Shown here piece by piece: positions 1 to 9,965 of a stretch of 22,979 bases of DNA. The notes under the pieces are model-generated. The model saw only the letters and a list, made by a program, of their open reading frames with translations. It was not told the DNA's origin and ran no database searches. Made by a program: the position numbers and the translations under genes. The number at the start of each line of letters is the position of its first letter. The first letter of the stretch is position 1. Origin of the DNA: Clostridiales bacterium (GTDB lineage Bacteria; Bacillota; Clostridia; Oscillospirales; Oscillospiraceae); assembly GCA_021200895.1 (NCBI GenBank), contig JAJQFX010000003.1, positions 1 to 22,979 on the forward strand, in the 5' to 3' direction.

Positions 1-33
1 ACTGGTATCCTTACTGGTGACAGGAGGACAGAG

Positions 34-1793
34 ATGAAACGCTATCACTACACGGCGGAGGACTTCTCCACCAAACCGGCGGCCCAGGCCGCATTGATGC
101 GCCTGCTCCAGCCCTTGAAACCCTTCTACAGCGAAGGGGGCGCACGGCTGGAGCTGGGTGTCACCAGCACTCACCATGAAAATGACTCTATCCCCATGGA
201 AGCTTTCGCCCGTCCCCTGTGGGGGCTGGTGCCCTTCTGGGCCGGGGGAGGGCGGGAGCCGTCGCCGTTAAGCGGCACTTCCGGCACTTCGTGCCTCCCT
301 GTTTTCGAGGAGCTGTACCCCCGCGGTATCGCTGCCGGGGCAGACCCTCAAAACCCGGAGTACTGGCACACCTGCCGGGACTTTGACCAGAAGTTCTGTG
401 AGATGGCAGTCCTCGCCTACGGGATGCTGCTGACCCCGGAGCGGGTGTGGGCCCCCTCTCTGAGGAGGCCAAGGCCAACCTGACGGAGTGGCTGTGGGAA
501 ATCAACCGCCACGAATGCTGCGCCTGCAACTGGCAGTGGTTCGCCATTCTCACCAACCTGGCGCTGAAAGTCCGGGGACGGCCCTACAGCCAGCAAAAAA
601 TCGACTCCGGGCTTGCCATGCTGGAGGACTACTACGATGCCGGAGGCTGGTACCATGACGGCAACGGGGGAGATAAGGACTATTATAACCCCTTCGTCAT
701 GGTGTCCTACGGCCTGCTCTACGCCATGTTTATGGAGGACGAGGAGCCAGAGCGCTGCCAGACCTTCCGCCAGCGGGCGCGGGACTTCGCCAAAGATTAC
801 ATCTATTGGTTCGCCGATGACGGAGCCTCCATCGCCTATGGGCGCTCCATGACCTACCGGTTCGCCCAGGTGGCCTTCTTCTCCATCTCCCTGCTGGCGG
901 GGGAGGAAGTACTGCCTCTGCCGGTGGTGAAGGGCATCATTGCCCGGCACCTGACTTGGTGGCTGAATCAGCCCATCTATGACAACGCCGGGGTGCTGTC
1001 CATCGGCTACGCTTACCCCAACCTCCAGATGTCGGAGAGTTATAACGCCCCCAGCTCCCCTTACTGGGCGCTGAAAGCCTTTGCGTTCCTGGCCTTGCCG
1101 GACGGGCACCCCTTCTGGAGCGTGGAGGCCGCCCCCATGCCGCCGCTTGAAAAGCAGCACTACCTGCCCCACGCCGGGATGTTCCTCCAGCGGGGACGGG
1201 GCAACGTGGTGGCCCTGGTGCCGGGACGGCTCCAGGCCGACGGCCACAGCCATACGGTGGAGAAGTACAGCAAATTCGCTTACTCCAGCCGGTTCGGGTT
1301 CAGCATTTCCCGCACCCCCGTGACCCTGGGGGAGATGGCCCCGGACAGTATGCTCTGCTTCCAGGTGGGGGGCTACTTCTATGTGAAGGACTTGGTGGAG
1401 CCAGGGTATCGCGTCGGGGAGGACGGACTGGACTTCCGCTGGTCGCCCCTGGCGGGGATTCGGGTGCGTACCCGGCTGGTGCCCAACGAGAGGGGCCACC
1501 TCCGCATCCACACCATCGAGAGCGACTGCGACTGCACCGCCTACGACTGCGGCTTCGCCCTCTCCACGGACGACCGCATTGCCTTCTCCCGGCGGGCAGA
1601 GGGGCCGCTGGCGGAGGTGGTCAGCGGGGGAGACTATTGCGCCGTCACCTCCCAGGCCGGGGACGGCAGGGGAGAGGTGCTGATTCCCGACCCCAACACC
1701 AATCTGATTTTCACCAAGACCTCTATTCCCATGGCGGTGTACACCGTCCGCAAGGGGATTCAAACCATTCAAACTCAGGTGGACTATCTTTGA
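34..1793 (+). CDS. DUF2264 family protein (frameshifted as read)
   Basis: About 586 aa when repaired, usual for DUF2264, a family with an (alpha/alpha)6-barrel-like fold found in pectin and uronate-glycan loci; the biochemical role is not firmly known. The start ATG is set by AGGAGG at 22-27 with a 6-nt spacer. The N-terminal part contains IPMEAFARPLWGLVPFW and later PQNPEYW, both typical of the family. The frame from 34 closes at 483, while the rest of the protein (EEAKANLTEWLWEINRHE onward) lies in another frame to 1793. Adding one C to the C5 run at 452-456 joins them as VWAPLSEEAKAN. A 9-bp tandem repeat at 273-290 adds SGTSGTS in a loop. It heads the operon, 29 nt before kduI. A sequencing error is more likely than a true pseudogene, because no other damage is seen. 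Confidence 0.8.
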
Positions 1794-1822
1794 ACAAAAA
1801 TGATGTAAAGGAGAACTGCTTT

Positions 1823-2665
1823 ATGGACATTCGCTATTCCGCCAATCAGCGCGATGTGAAGCGCTACACCACCCAGGAGCTGCGGGATGAGTTCCTGATT
1901 CAAAACCTCTACCAGCCCGACCAGGTGGTCGCCATCTACAGCCATGTGGACAGAATGGTGACGCTGGGCTGTATGCCGGTGGAGGAGACCGTCTCTATCG
2001 ACAAGGGCATCGACGTGTGGGCCAGCTTCGGCACCGAATACTTTCTGGAGCGCCGGGAAATCGGTATCTTCAACATCGGCGCACCCGGCTCCATTCAGGT
2101 GGACGGCAAGACCTACCCTATGGGGAACAAGGACTGCCTGTACATCACCCGCGGGGCGAAAGAGGTTCTGTTTGCCAGCGACAGCCCGGCCTCTCCCGCC
2201 AAATTCTACATGGTCTCCGCTCCGGCCCACTGCTCCTATGAGACGAGGCTCATCAAGCTGGCCGACGCCGCCAAGCGGCCCCTGGGCAGCATGGAGACCT
2301 CCAACAAGCGGGTCATTAACCAGTTCATTCACCCAGACGTGCTACCTACCTGCCAGCTCTCCATGGGCATGACGGTGCTGGAGCCGGGCAGCGTGTGGAA
2401 CACCATGCCCGCCCACACCCACGAGCGGCGGATGGAGATTTACACCTATTTCGACATCCCCGAGGGCAACGTAGTCTTCCACATGATGGGGGAGGGCCAG
2501 GAGACCCGCCACATCGTCATGCACAATGAGGAAGCGGTCATCTCCCCCTCCTGGTCCATCCACGCCGGGGCAGGCACCAGCAATTACACCTTCATCTGGG
2601 CTATGGGCGGCGAGAACCAGGCATTTGACGATATGGACAACATCGACATTCCCGACCTGAGGTGA
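1823..2665 (+). CDS. kduI: 5-dehydro-4-deoxy-D-glucuronate isomerase (KduI)
   Basis: Cytoplasmic cupin-fold isomerase converting 4-deoxy-L-threo-5-hexosulose uronate, made from unsaturated uronic acids, into 3-deoxy-D-glycero-2,5-hexodiulosonate. At 280 aa it is within two residues of E. coli KduI (278 aa). The zinc ligands are visible: H198 and H200 in PAHTHERRME, E205, and H247 in WSIHAGAG, each offset by +2 from the E. coli positions. The frame is open further upstream, but ATG 1823 is preceded by AAAGGAGA with an 8-nt spacer and gives the family N-terminus. The gene is intact. Its stop at 2663-2665 lies 5 nt before the ATG of the partner dehydrogenase, the usual kduI-kduD pairing, which implies use of unsaturated glucuronate or galacturonate from polysaccharide lyase or hydrolase products. 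Confidence 0.96.
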   Translation: MDIRYSANQRDVKRYTTQELRDEFLIQNLYQPDQVVAIYSHVDRMVTLGCMPVEETVSIDKGIDVWASFGTEYFLERREIGIFNIGAPGSIQVDGKTYPMGNKDCLYITRGAKEVLFASDSPASPAKFYMVSAPAHCSYETRLIKLADAAKRPLGSMETSNKRVINQFIHPDVLPTCQLSMGMTVLEPGSVWNTMPAHTHERRMEIYTYFDIPEGNVVFHMMGEGQETRHIVMHNEEAVISPSWSIHAGAGTSNYTFIWAMGGENQAFDDMDNIDIPDLR

Positions 2666-2670
2666 GCGGC

Positions 2671-3476
2671 ATGAGCGATATTTTGAAGTCCTTCTCCCTG
2701 GAAGGGAAGGTGGCCCTGGTCACCGGCGGCACCTACGGCATCGGCTTTGCCATCGCCAAAGCCTTCGGCAAAGCGGGGGCCAAAGTGGTCTTTAACGGCC
2801 ACAACGAGGGCCGGTTAAAGGATGCGGAGGCCCGCTACCGGGAGGCTGGCATCGAGGCGAAGGGCTACCTCTGCGATGTGACGGATGAGGTACAGGTGCA
2901 GGCTATGGTGGCCCAGATTCGGGAGGATGTGGGCGTGATTGACATTCTGGTGAACAACGCCGGAATGATTAAGCGCATCCCCATGTGCGAGATGTCCGCC
3001 GCCGACTTCTGCCAGGTGGTGGATCTGGATTTGAACGCTCCCTTCATCGTCTCCAAAGCGGTGCTGCCGGGGATGATCGAGAAAGGCCACGGCAAAATCA
3101 TCAACATCTGCTCCATGATGAGCGGACTGGGCAGGGAAACCGTCTCCGCCTACGCCGCCGCCAAGGGCGGACTGAAAATGCTGACGAAAAACATCTGCTC
3201 CGAGTTCGGCGGGCAGAATATCCAGTGCAACGGCATCGGCCCGGGGTACATCGCCACCCCACAGACGGCCCCCCCCTACGGGAAGCCCAGAGCGACGGCA
3301 GCCGTCACCCCTTTGACCAGTTCATTTGCGCCAAAACTCCGGCGGAGCGCTGGGGGACGGTGGACGACCTGACCGGCCCGGCGGTGTTCCTGGCCTCTGA
3401 TGCCTCCAACTTCGTCAACGGGCAAATCCTGTATGTGGACGGCGGCATCCTGGCCTACATCGGAAAGCAGCCGTGA
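2671..3476 (+). CDS. kduD: SDR: KduD / gluconate 5-dehydrogenase type (frameshifted as read)
   Basis: Short-chain dehydrogenase, expected to reduce 3-deoxy-D-glycero-2,5-hexodiulosonate to 2-keto-3-deoxygluconate with NAD(P)H, the step after KduI. The cofactor motif is TGGTYGIG (residues 18-25), NNAG is at 95-98, and the catalytic residues are S148, Y161 and K165 (YAAAK). The C-terminus VDGGILAYIGKQP is typical of gluconate 5-dehydrogenase/KduD proteins. ATG 2671 is preferred over GTG 2662 because GAGGTGA ends 5 nt before it. The frame breaks at a C8 run (3269-3276). With six Cs the protein reads QTAPLREAQSDGSRHPFDQF, as in homologues; nine would also restore frame. Repaired length is 267-268 aa. 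The gene name rests mainly on the kduI neighbour, since IdnO-type enzymes look nearly identical. Confidence 0.85.
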
Positions 3477-5608
3477 CCAAAGGAGGAACCCAGGATACCG
3501 GTTGGCTGACCGTCCCAGAGTGGGCCCATGTCCGGCAAATCAACGTGTTTCGCCGGGAGCAGGACACCTCTCCCTTGCCGCCCACCGGTGCGCCCGCCAA
3601 CTTCCATGTGCTGGCGCGGGGCGTCCTGACCCTGGGGGAGGGGGACTATCGTCTGCGCCTTACCGCGGACGACCATTATCAGCTCTGGCTAAACGGCGTG
3701 TACACGGGGCAAGGCCCCGCCCCGGCCTACCCGGAACGGTACCCCTACCTGACCTATCCCTTGACGGGCGGGCAGACCGTCACCGTCGCCCTTCACCTGT
3801 ACTATCAGGGCCTCATCAACCGGGTGTGGAACAGCGGAGACGGACGCTTCGGCCTGTGGGCGGAGATAGTTGATTCAAACGGGGAGGGCTGCCCCATCGA
3901 CTGGCGCTATCAACGCTGCACCGCCTATTCCGGCACCCCGGTGGGCTATGACACCCAATTTCTGGAGGACTTTGACGCCCGACAGTACCCAGAGGGCTGG
4001 GAGCAGCCCGACTTTGACGATTCGGCCTGGGGCCGCCTCATCCCTGCCCTGTGGGCGGACTATCACCTGATTCCCCAGGAAACGGAGCCGCTGTGGGAAG
4101 GGGAGCGGTTGCCAACAGAGATACACCCTATCCCCGGCGGCCTGCTCCTGGACTTTGGCCGGGAGTTGGCGGGAACGCTCCACCTGAACGCCAGCGGCCA
4201 CGCCGGGCAGTCTGTGCTCCTCCGCTTCGGGGAGGAGCTGAACTGGAAGGGCCGGGTGCGGTACGAGCTGCGGTGCAACTGCCGCTATCAGGAGCGCTGG
4301 ACGCTGAACGAAGGGGGAAAACACTTTACACCCATACGACTACAAGGCGTTCCGCTATGCGGAGGTGCTGTACCCGGCTGGGATGGAGGTGTGGAACCTC
4401 TACGCCAGAGAGCGGCATCATCCCATGGAGGAAGGGTTATGCACCCTCCGTTGCCCCACAGATGAGCTGGAGGGCATCTTCGCCATCTGCAAGAACGCCG
4501 TCCGCTGCTGCACCCAGGACAGCTTCCTGGACTGCTGTACCCGGGAGAAGGGGCAGTACCTGGGGGACGCTGTCATCATCGCCCACGCCCATCTGTGGCT
4601 CACAGGGGATCCGTCCATGCTCCGCAAGTGCATCCGGGACTTTCTGGCCTCGGCCAGCGTTTCCCCCACCCTGATGGGGGGGGTGGCCCCCGGTTCGCTG
4701 ATGCAGGAGATTGGAGACTTCTCCCTGCTGTTTCCCCAGCTGGTGTGGATGGACTGGCTGTTTACCGGGGACAGAACATTTTTAAGCGAATGCCTCCCCA
4801 CCATCTCCGCAATGCTGGATACGTTCGCCCGGAAGTGGCAGCGGCCCGACGGGCTGCTGAAGTCAGTGGGCGAACTGTGGAACCTGGTGGACTGGCCGGA
4901 GAACCTGCGGGACGGCTACGACTTCCCCCTGACCCGGCCCGTTGTAGGGCCTGGTGTCCACAACGTCATCAACGCCTTGTGGTACGGGGCGCTGGCGCTG
5001 GAGGAGCAGATGCGCGACCTGCTGGGCCTGCCGTGGGAAAGCTGCTCAGAATGGGTGAAGGCAGCCTTTTTGCAGACCTTCTACCGACCGGAGCAGCGGC
5101 TCTTTGCCGACAGCGAGAGTAGCGCCCACTGCTCCCTTCACGCCAACCTCTACGCCGCCTGCTTCGGCCTGCTGCCGGAGGAGGGGTGGGACGCCTATGA
5201 ACGGCTGCTCTGCACCCCTGGGCGGGTCTGCGGAACCATGCCCATGTACTTCGCCCTCCGAGGGCTGGGGCGCATGGGGAAGTACGACACCCTCTACCGC
5301 CTTCTGACCCGGACGGACGAGTACGGCTGGCGGAATATGCTCCGGGAGGGGGCAACCGCCTGCTTTGAAGCTTGGGGCAAGGAGCAGAAGTGGAACACCC
5401 CAGCCTGTGCCACGCCTGGGCCAGCGGTGCAATTCCGCTGCTGCTTGAGGAACTGGCGGGGCTGCGGTTTGAACCTCACCTGCCGGAGGAACTGGACGGC
5501 TTCACCCTTCAGGCACCCTTTCGGGGAACGCTGCTGAAGGTGACGAAAGAGCGGGGCTGCCCGCCCACATTGGAAAGGATGGAACTGAAATGCTTTACCC
5601 AAAACTGA
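3473..5608 (+). CDS. GH78-type alpha-L-rhamnosidase (two frame breaks as read)
   Basis: Inverting glycosidase removing terminal alpha-L-rhamnose; no signal peptide is seen, so it is probably cytoplasmic. An N-terminal beta-sandwich region (about 1-290) is followed by an (alpha/alpha)6 catalytic barrel. The barrel shows DCCTREKGQYLGD, with the E of REK as candidate general acid, and GATACFEAWG, with E as candidate base, then SLCHAWASG. The first frame ends its homology at HFTP (about 4332) and resumes as YDYKAFRYAEV; one extra base near 4331-4335 explains this. A missing C in the C4 run at 5398-5401 separates KWNT from SLCHAW. Repaired length is about 705 aa. The start is uncertain: GTG 3473 overlaps the upstream stop but precedes AGGAGG (3481-3486). 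The 3' end overlaps the next gene by 19 nt. Confidence 0.85.
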
Positions 5609-7383
5609 ACGAAGCCCGCACCCTGCTGGCCCTGAACGACATCTGGGCCGTTCGGACGGCGGGGGCGGAGGACTACCCCCGCTCATGGATGGAAGCCCCT
5701 CTGGAGGACGCCCTGACTATGGCGGTACCCGCCTCCTACAATGACCAGAAGGACGACGTGAACCTCAGGGCCCACTATGGCTGGGCGGTGTATCAGCGCA
5801 CCTTCACCGTCCCCAAAAGTGTTCTTGGGGAGCGCATCGTCCTCCGGTTTGGCGCGGTGACTCACGCCGCCGAGGTGTATCTGAACGGCAAAAAGCTGGG
5901 GAGCCATAAGGGGGGCTTCCTGCCCTTTGAGTTTGAGGTGAACGACGCCCTGGTGCCTGGCACGAACCTTCTGGCCGTGGCAGTGGACAACCGGGTGAAC
6001 TACTCCACCCTCCCTGTGGGCAACGAGAACACTGTGGCCTTCTTTGGCTCGGACAATCCGGGGGTGCCCTCTATTGAGCTGGCAAAAACCCGCTGCAAGA
6101 GCGCAAACAAGCCTAACTTTGACTTCTTCAACTATGCGGGCATCATCCGCCCCGCGTACCTTTACACCACCCCGAAAAGCTACATCCGGGACATCACCCT
6201 TGTACCCTCCATCGACGGGGCGGACGGCCTGGTGGACTACCGGGTGGATACTGTCGGGGAAGGCGCGGCCCGTGTGACCATCCTGGACGAGGCGCGGCGC
6301 ACCGTGGCAGAAGGGGAGGGGTGCGAAGGCCAATGCCGCATCCCCGATGCCACCCTTTGGCAGCCGGGAAAGGCGTACCTCTATACCGCCCGAGTGACCT
6401 TCGGGGAGGACGTGTATGAGCAGACCTTCGGCGTCCGCACCGTGGAGGTGCGGGGGACGCAGTTCCTCATCAATGGAAAGCCCTTCTACTTTAAGGGCTT
6501 CGGCAAACACGAGGACAGCTTCTTCCACGGCCGGGGGACGGACAACTGCCTGAATGTAAAGGATATTTCCCTTATGCGCTGGCTGGGGGCCAACTCCTTC
6601 CGTACCAGCCACTATCCCTATGCCGAGGAGATGTATGACCTGTGTGACCGGGAGGGTATCGTCATCATTGACGAGACTCCCGCCGTGGGCATCAACGCCG
6701 GCGGCAGTGAGGACCCCTACCAGGTCATGCGCATCCACCAGCATCACCGGGATGTCCTACGGGACATGATCGAGCGGGACAAGAACCACCCCTCGGTGGT
6801 CATGTGGTCTATTGCCAACGAGCCGGACACAGAGCATTTTCCCCAGTCCGCCTATGACTATTTCCACCCCCTCTATGAGCAGGCTCATGCCCAGGACCCC
6901 CAGAACCGGCCTGTTACCCTGGTCTGCTGCCAGAATAACTATGAGAGGGACATCATCACCCGCACCATGGACGTGGTGTGCCTGAACCGCTACTACGGCT
7001 GGTACAACCTCAGCGGCGACCTGGACGCCGCCTGCGATGCCCTGAACACCGCGCTGGACTTCTGGGCCGACCAGGGCAAGCCGGTGATGTTCACCGAATA
7101 CGGGGCCGACACCTACCCCGGCATTCACAACACCAACGGCGAGATGTTCAGCGAGGAATACCAGGCAGACTATTACGCCCGGCTGAACGCGGAGCTGGAC
7201 AAACGTCCCTTCTTCATTGGGGAGCAGATTTGGAACTTCGCGGACTTCGCCACCATTCAGGGCCCCATGCGGGTGGATGGCAACAAGAAGGGCCTGCTGA
7301 CCCGGGACCGCCGCCCCAAGCTGGCCGCCCACTACTTCCGGCACCGCTGGACGGGTATCCCAGACTTCGGCTATAAAGGATAG
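5590..7383 (+). CDS. uidA: GH2 beta-glucuronidase
   Basis: Retaining glycosidase releasing beta-linked D-glucuronic acid from glycans or glucuronides. The 597 aa include an N-terminal jelly-roll (to about 190), an immunoglobulin-like domain (about 190-290) and a TIM barrel. The acid/base is E411 in SIANEPDT and the nucleophile is E503 in FTEYGADT. The N-x-K motif that reads the glucuronate carboxylate in gut beta-glucuronidases is N565-K567 (GNKKG). NRYYGWY and NSFRTSHYPYAEEMYD are also typical. Against E. coli GUS, the segment after DETPAVG is about 13 residues shorter, so the long loop 1 used on small drug glucuronides is absent. No signal peptide is visible. The gene is intact and last in the operon, overlapping the rhamnosidase end by 19 nt and followed by a terminator. 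Confidence 0.95.
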   Translation: MLYPKLNEARTLLALNDIWAVRTAGAEDYPRSWMEAPLEDALTMAVPASYNDQKDDVNLRAHYGWAVYQRTFTVPKSVLGERIVLRFGAVTHAAEVYLNGKKLGSHKGGFLPFEFEVNDALVPGTNLLAVAVDNRVNYSTLPVGNENTVAFFGSDNPGVPSIELAKTRCKSANKPNFDFFNYAGIIRPAYLYTTPKSYIRDITLVPSIDGADGLVDYRVDTVGEGAARVTILDEARRTVAEGEGCEGQCRIPDATLWQPGKAYLYTARVTFGEDVYEQTFGVRTVEVRGTQFLINGKPFYFKGFGKHEDSFFHGRGTDNCLNVKDISLMRWLGANSFRTSHYPYAEEMYDLCDREGIVIIDETPAVGINAGGSEDPYQVMRIHQHHRDVLRDMIERDKNHPSVVMWSIANEPDTEHFPQSAYDYFHPLYEQAHAQDPQNRPVTLVCCQNNYERDIITRTMDVVCLNRYYGWYNLSGDLDAACDALNTALDFWADQGKPVMFTEYGADTYPGIHNTNGEMFSEEYQADYYARLNAELDKRPFFIGEQIWNFADFATIQGPMRVDGNKKGLLTRDRRPKLAAHYFRHRWTGIPDFGYKG

Positions 7384-7414
7384 TTAAGGCAGCGCCGCTG
7401 CCAACACGAACACA

Positions 7415-7464
7415 GGGGCCAGCCCCTTCTCCTGCCTGCGCAGGGAGAGGGCTGGCTCCTTTTT
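7415..7464 (+). terminator. Rho-independent terminator of the plus-strand operon
   Basis: A GC-rich stem pairs GGGGCCAGCCC (from 7415) with GGGCTGGCTCC (ending 7459), with further pairing toward a loop around 7433-7441, and is followed directly by TTTTT (7460-7464). It lies 31 nt after the beta-glucuronidase stop. The T-run is only on the plus side, so it does not serve the convergent tannase transcript. A smaller GGCAGC/GCTGCC dyad lies just before it at 7388-7402. Confidence 0.88.
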
Positions 7465-7490
7465 GTGCCAAAACGGTAAGTTTATTCTTT

Positions 7491-8899
7491 TTAACTGTGG
7501 GAATCGGCGCGGCACAGGCCGTCGATCCATTGAAACAACTCCGGCAGGTCAAAGTCGCCGCCGTGGTTTTCATGCCAGGTCAGGGCATAGTCCACGTCCG
7601 CCCCCTGGTTTTGCAGCGCTAGGGCGATGATTGCAACCGTGGCAAATCCCACGTCCCGGTCGTTGGTTCCCTGACGGAACCGCCAGTGGGAAACCAGATT
7701 GCTGTTTTCTCCGATGTAGGAGAGGGGATTCATCAGCTTCAGGACGGCGCTGCTGGCCATGGTGGGCTGCGGGCAGGTGCTGCGCTGGTAGCTGAACGCC
7801 GTGAAGTGGGCATACTCCTCATTGGGCTCCCCCGAACAGGTTGTTCTCAAAGCTGTGCATCGTCACATCGTCAAAGGGGGGAGCCTCCTTCATGCGGGTG
7901 ATGAACCGCATAAAGGCGGGAAAATCGACTGCCGTGATTTTGCCGTTCTGCACTGTAAAGGCAGGGCAGTTTACAGTTCTTCCGGCGTCCAGCGCCTGCT
8001 GCGCCGCGTCTGCGATTTTGTGGGAGAGGAAGTCCCGGAAGGAACCGGAGCCGTCGCTGTCGAGGGCGAGGAGACTCCCGTCCGGCGCGTTCAGCCCCAG
8101 GCTGTTGAGGTAGGCGGGGAAGGCCGCCGCCAGATCATCGGACAGCTGAATCTGCCGCTGGGTCATGACCCCATCCTCTGCGGAAAACTGGGGGTCTGCC
8201 GCCCTCGTCCATCTCCATATGCATCCGGTGATAGTCCGGAATGCCCTGGAACTGCCACTCATAGGCGGCGTCCGCGTGTTCCAGGTCGGCCACGGGGCAG
8301 TAGCAGCACACAGCGAACAGCTCCTCCTTGCCCTGGGCCGTCCCCAGCTCCGCCAGGAACGGCTCGCAGTCCGCTTGATTGTCATAGGTGCCGGTCAGGG
8401 CGGCGAAGCAGCCCCCCGCGCTGGTGCCGATGGAGAACATATGGTGCATATCCCCCGGAATGGCACCCTCGTTGGCCCACAGGTAGCGCAGCGCCGCCTT
8501 CAGGTCGATGAGGGCCGCGGGGGCTTTGCCGTAGAAGCGGCCGTCCGCCGCCTGATTTGTGCGCCCCCGCGCGCCGGGGGTGGCAATGACGTAGCCGTGG
8601 AGCAGGGCGTAAAAGAAGGTGCTGGTGTGGCCGAACATCTCATGCTCCGGGTTCCTCGGCTCGCTGGGGAAGAATCCGCCGATGTTGTTCTCAAAGAGGA
8701 TGGGGGCGGTGTGGAGGTCATAGCCGCAAACGGTCTCCCCGTGATAGAACGCCTCCGGCACATAGATGCTGACGGCCTGATAGCGCGGGTCCACCGGATG
8801 CTCCACGGTGACGATATTTTCGAAGGCGCGGAAGGTGACGGCCTGGCCGTCCGCCTCCATGGTGCGCACGCAGTAGTGGCTGCTGTCAAACTGAAGCAT
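7491..8899 (-). CDS. Subtype B tannase (tannin acylhydrolase; two frame breaks as read)
   Basis: Alpha/beta-hydrolase cleaving galloyl esters of tannins and gallate esters. The repaired 468 aa is almost exactly the length of Lactobacillus plantarum tannase (469 aa) and aligns without visible gaps in the regions compared. S160 in GTSAGG is the nucleophile; D413 in NDRD and H445 in NHGGDFD complete the triad. K337 (RMKEAP), E351 (ENNLFG) and D415 match the galloyl-binding K343, E357 and D421 of the L. plantarum enzyme. Removing one G from the run at 8190-8194 gives GRPQFSAEDG, and one C from 7829-7833 gives ENNLFGEPNEEYAHFTA. No signal peptide is seen. ATG 8899 has AGGAGG 6 nt upstream, and the gene is last in the minus-strand series. 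Both breaks sit in 5-base homopolymers. Confidence 0.9.
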
Positions 8900-8911
8900 A
8901 CGTCTCCTCCT

Positions 8912-9965
8912 TTACAGGAAGTGTACCTTTTCCGGCTCCCAGCGGCCCCGGATGTCGGGGTCCTCTGCGGCTCTCCGAGGAGGCGGTGACCCGCTGCCCC
9001 GGATAGGTGAAGCGGTAGCAGTCCAGGGCGATGGGGTCGGTCAGGGGCGCTGTGGCGATAGCCTCGGCGGTGTGTACCACCTGCTCCCCCAGCCGGGTAG
9101 CCAGCACCTGCACCAGCTGGAAGCCGCCCTCCCCGAGGTCGGTGACGATTTGGTTGCCGTCCCGGTCAATATAGTCCAGCCGCGCCCGGAGGGCCTGCCA
9201 TTGGTCTCCGGTGTAGCCGGTGGTGTAAATGGACACCGATTCCCCGCCGTAGGCTTCGTCCACGAACCGCTGGGAGGCCCCGGCCAGGTCACCCGACACC
9301 ATGCGCCCGCCGTTTACGGTAGAGAACTCCATGCAGCCGGGGGCCACGTTGCAGTTATACAGGATGGCGATGGGCTTCCCCGCAGTATCGTCAAAGCGAA
9401 GCACCGGAACGCTGTGGTCAGACGGGCCGTTCGGGTTGACCCCTTGCCACCAGCCATCCTTCGTCTCCACCACCCGGTTCACGTTGATGGGGGCGTTGGC
9501 TACGCCCACCCCGAAGGCGGCGGGCTGCAACGTATTCTTTGCCTGTCGGCAGGCCGCGCGCAGCGCGTCCAGGTGGGCCTGCACCATCCGGTTGTCCCGC
9601 TCCATGTACGCTCTGGCCTCATCCTCCGGCACCGGGTTCCGGCTGTGCATGAAGTCCTGCTGCCACTCCTCCAGGGAGGCCCACTCCCGGAAGTGAGGAG
9701 TAGCCAGCACATGGGTGGCGTGAATCAGGATGCGCTCCTCCGGCAGCCCCAGCTCCTTCGCCGCCACCTTCCGCATCTGCTCCTTGATTTCCAGCATGAC
9801 GATGTCCACGGAGACGATGGCGTAGCCCTCCCCGCAACGGAACAGCAGCACCTGGAGCATGGGCAGGTCGTGGATGGTGTTGTACCCCTCCCCATAGGTG
9901 GGCAGCATTTCCTCCGTGTAGCGGATTTCCGCCCTGCCCGCGCCTGCGTATAACTGATTTGTCAT
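8912..9965 (-). CDS. Neutral/alkaline ceramidase N-terminal domain-like protein (frame break near 3' end)
   Basis: About 350 aa. The pattern AGAGRAEI, SVDIVML, LIHATHVLATPHF, VSGDLAG and TTGYTGDQ follows the neutral/alkaline non-lysosomal ceramidase N-terminal domain (compare SATHTHSGP and QGAAGDQNP in true ceramidases). The usual second zinc histidine, in an AxHP context, appears replaced by NVAPGC, so ceramide amidase activity is doubtful; a related hydrolase acting on glycoside or phenolic esters is possible. The start ATG 9965 overlaps the upstream stop as ATGA. As read, the frame runs on to 8886 and would overlap the tannase start. One extra base near 8965-8990 instead gives a C-terminus AEDPDIRGRWEPEKVHFL with a stop at 8912, leaving a 12-nt gap holding the tannase AGGAGG. 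The family call is moderate and the substrate unknown. Confidence 0.65.

Noticed and set aside
1..37. Possible tail of an upstream gene: one frame ends with TGA at 35-37 overlapping the DUF2264 ATG, another ends with TGA at 18-20
   Set aside because: Only 6-12 codons are visible and nothing identifies which frame, if either, is coding.
417..1772. 451-codon minus-strand frame opposite the DUF2264 gene
   Set aside because: Antisense shadow; the plus-strand frame carries the family homology.
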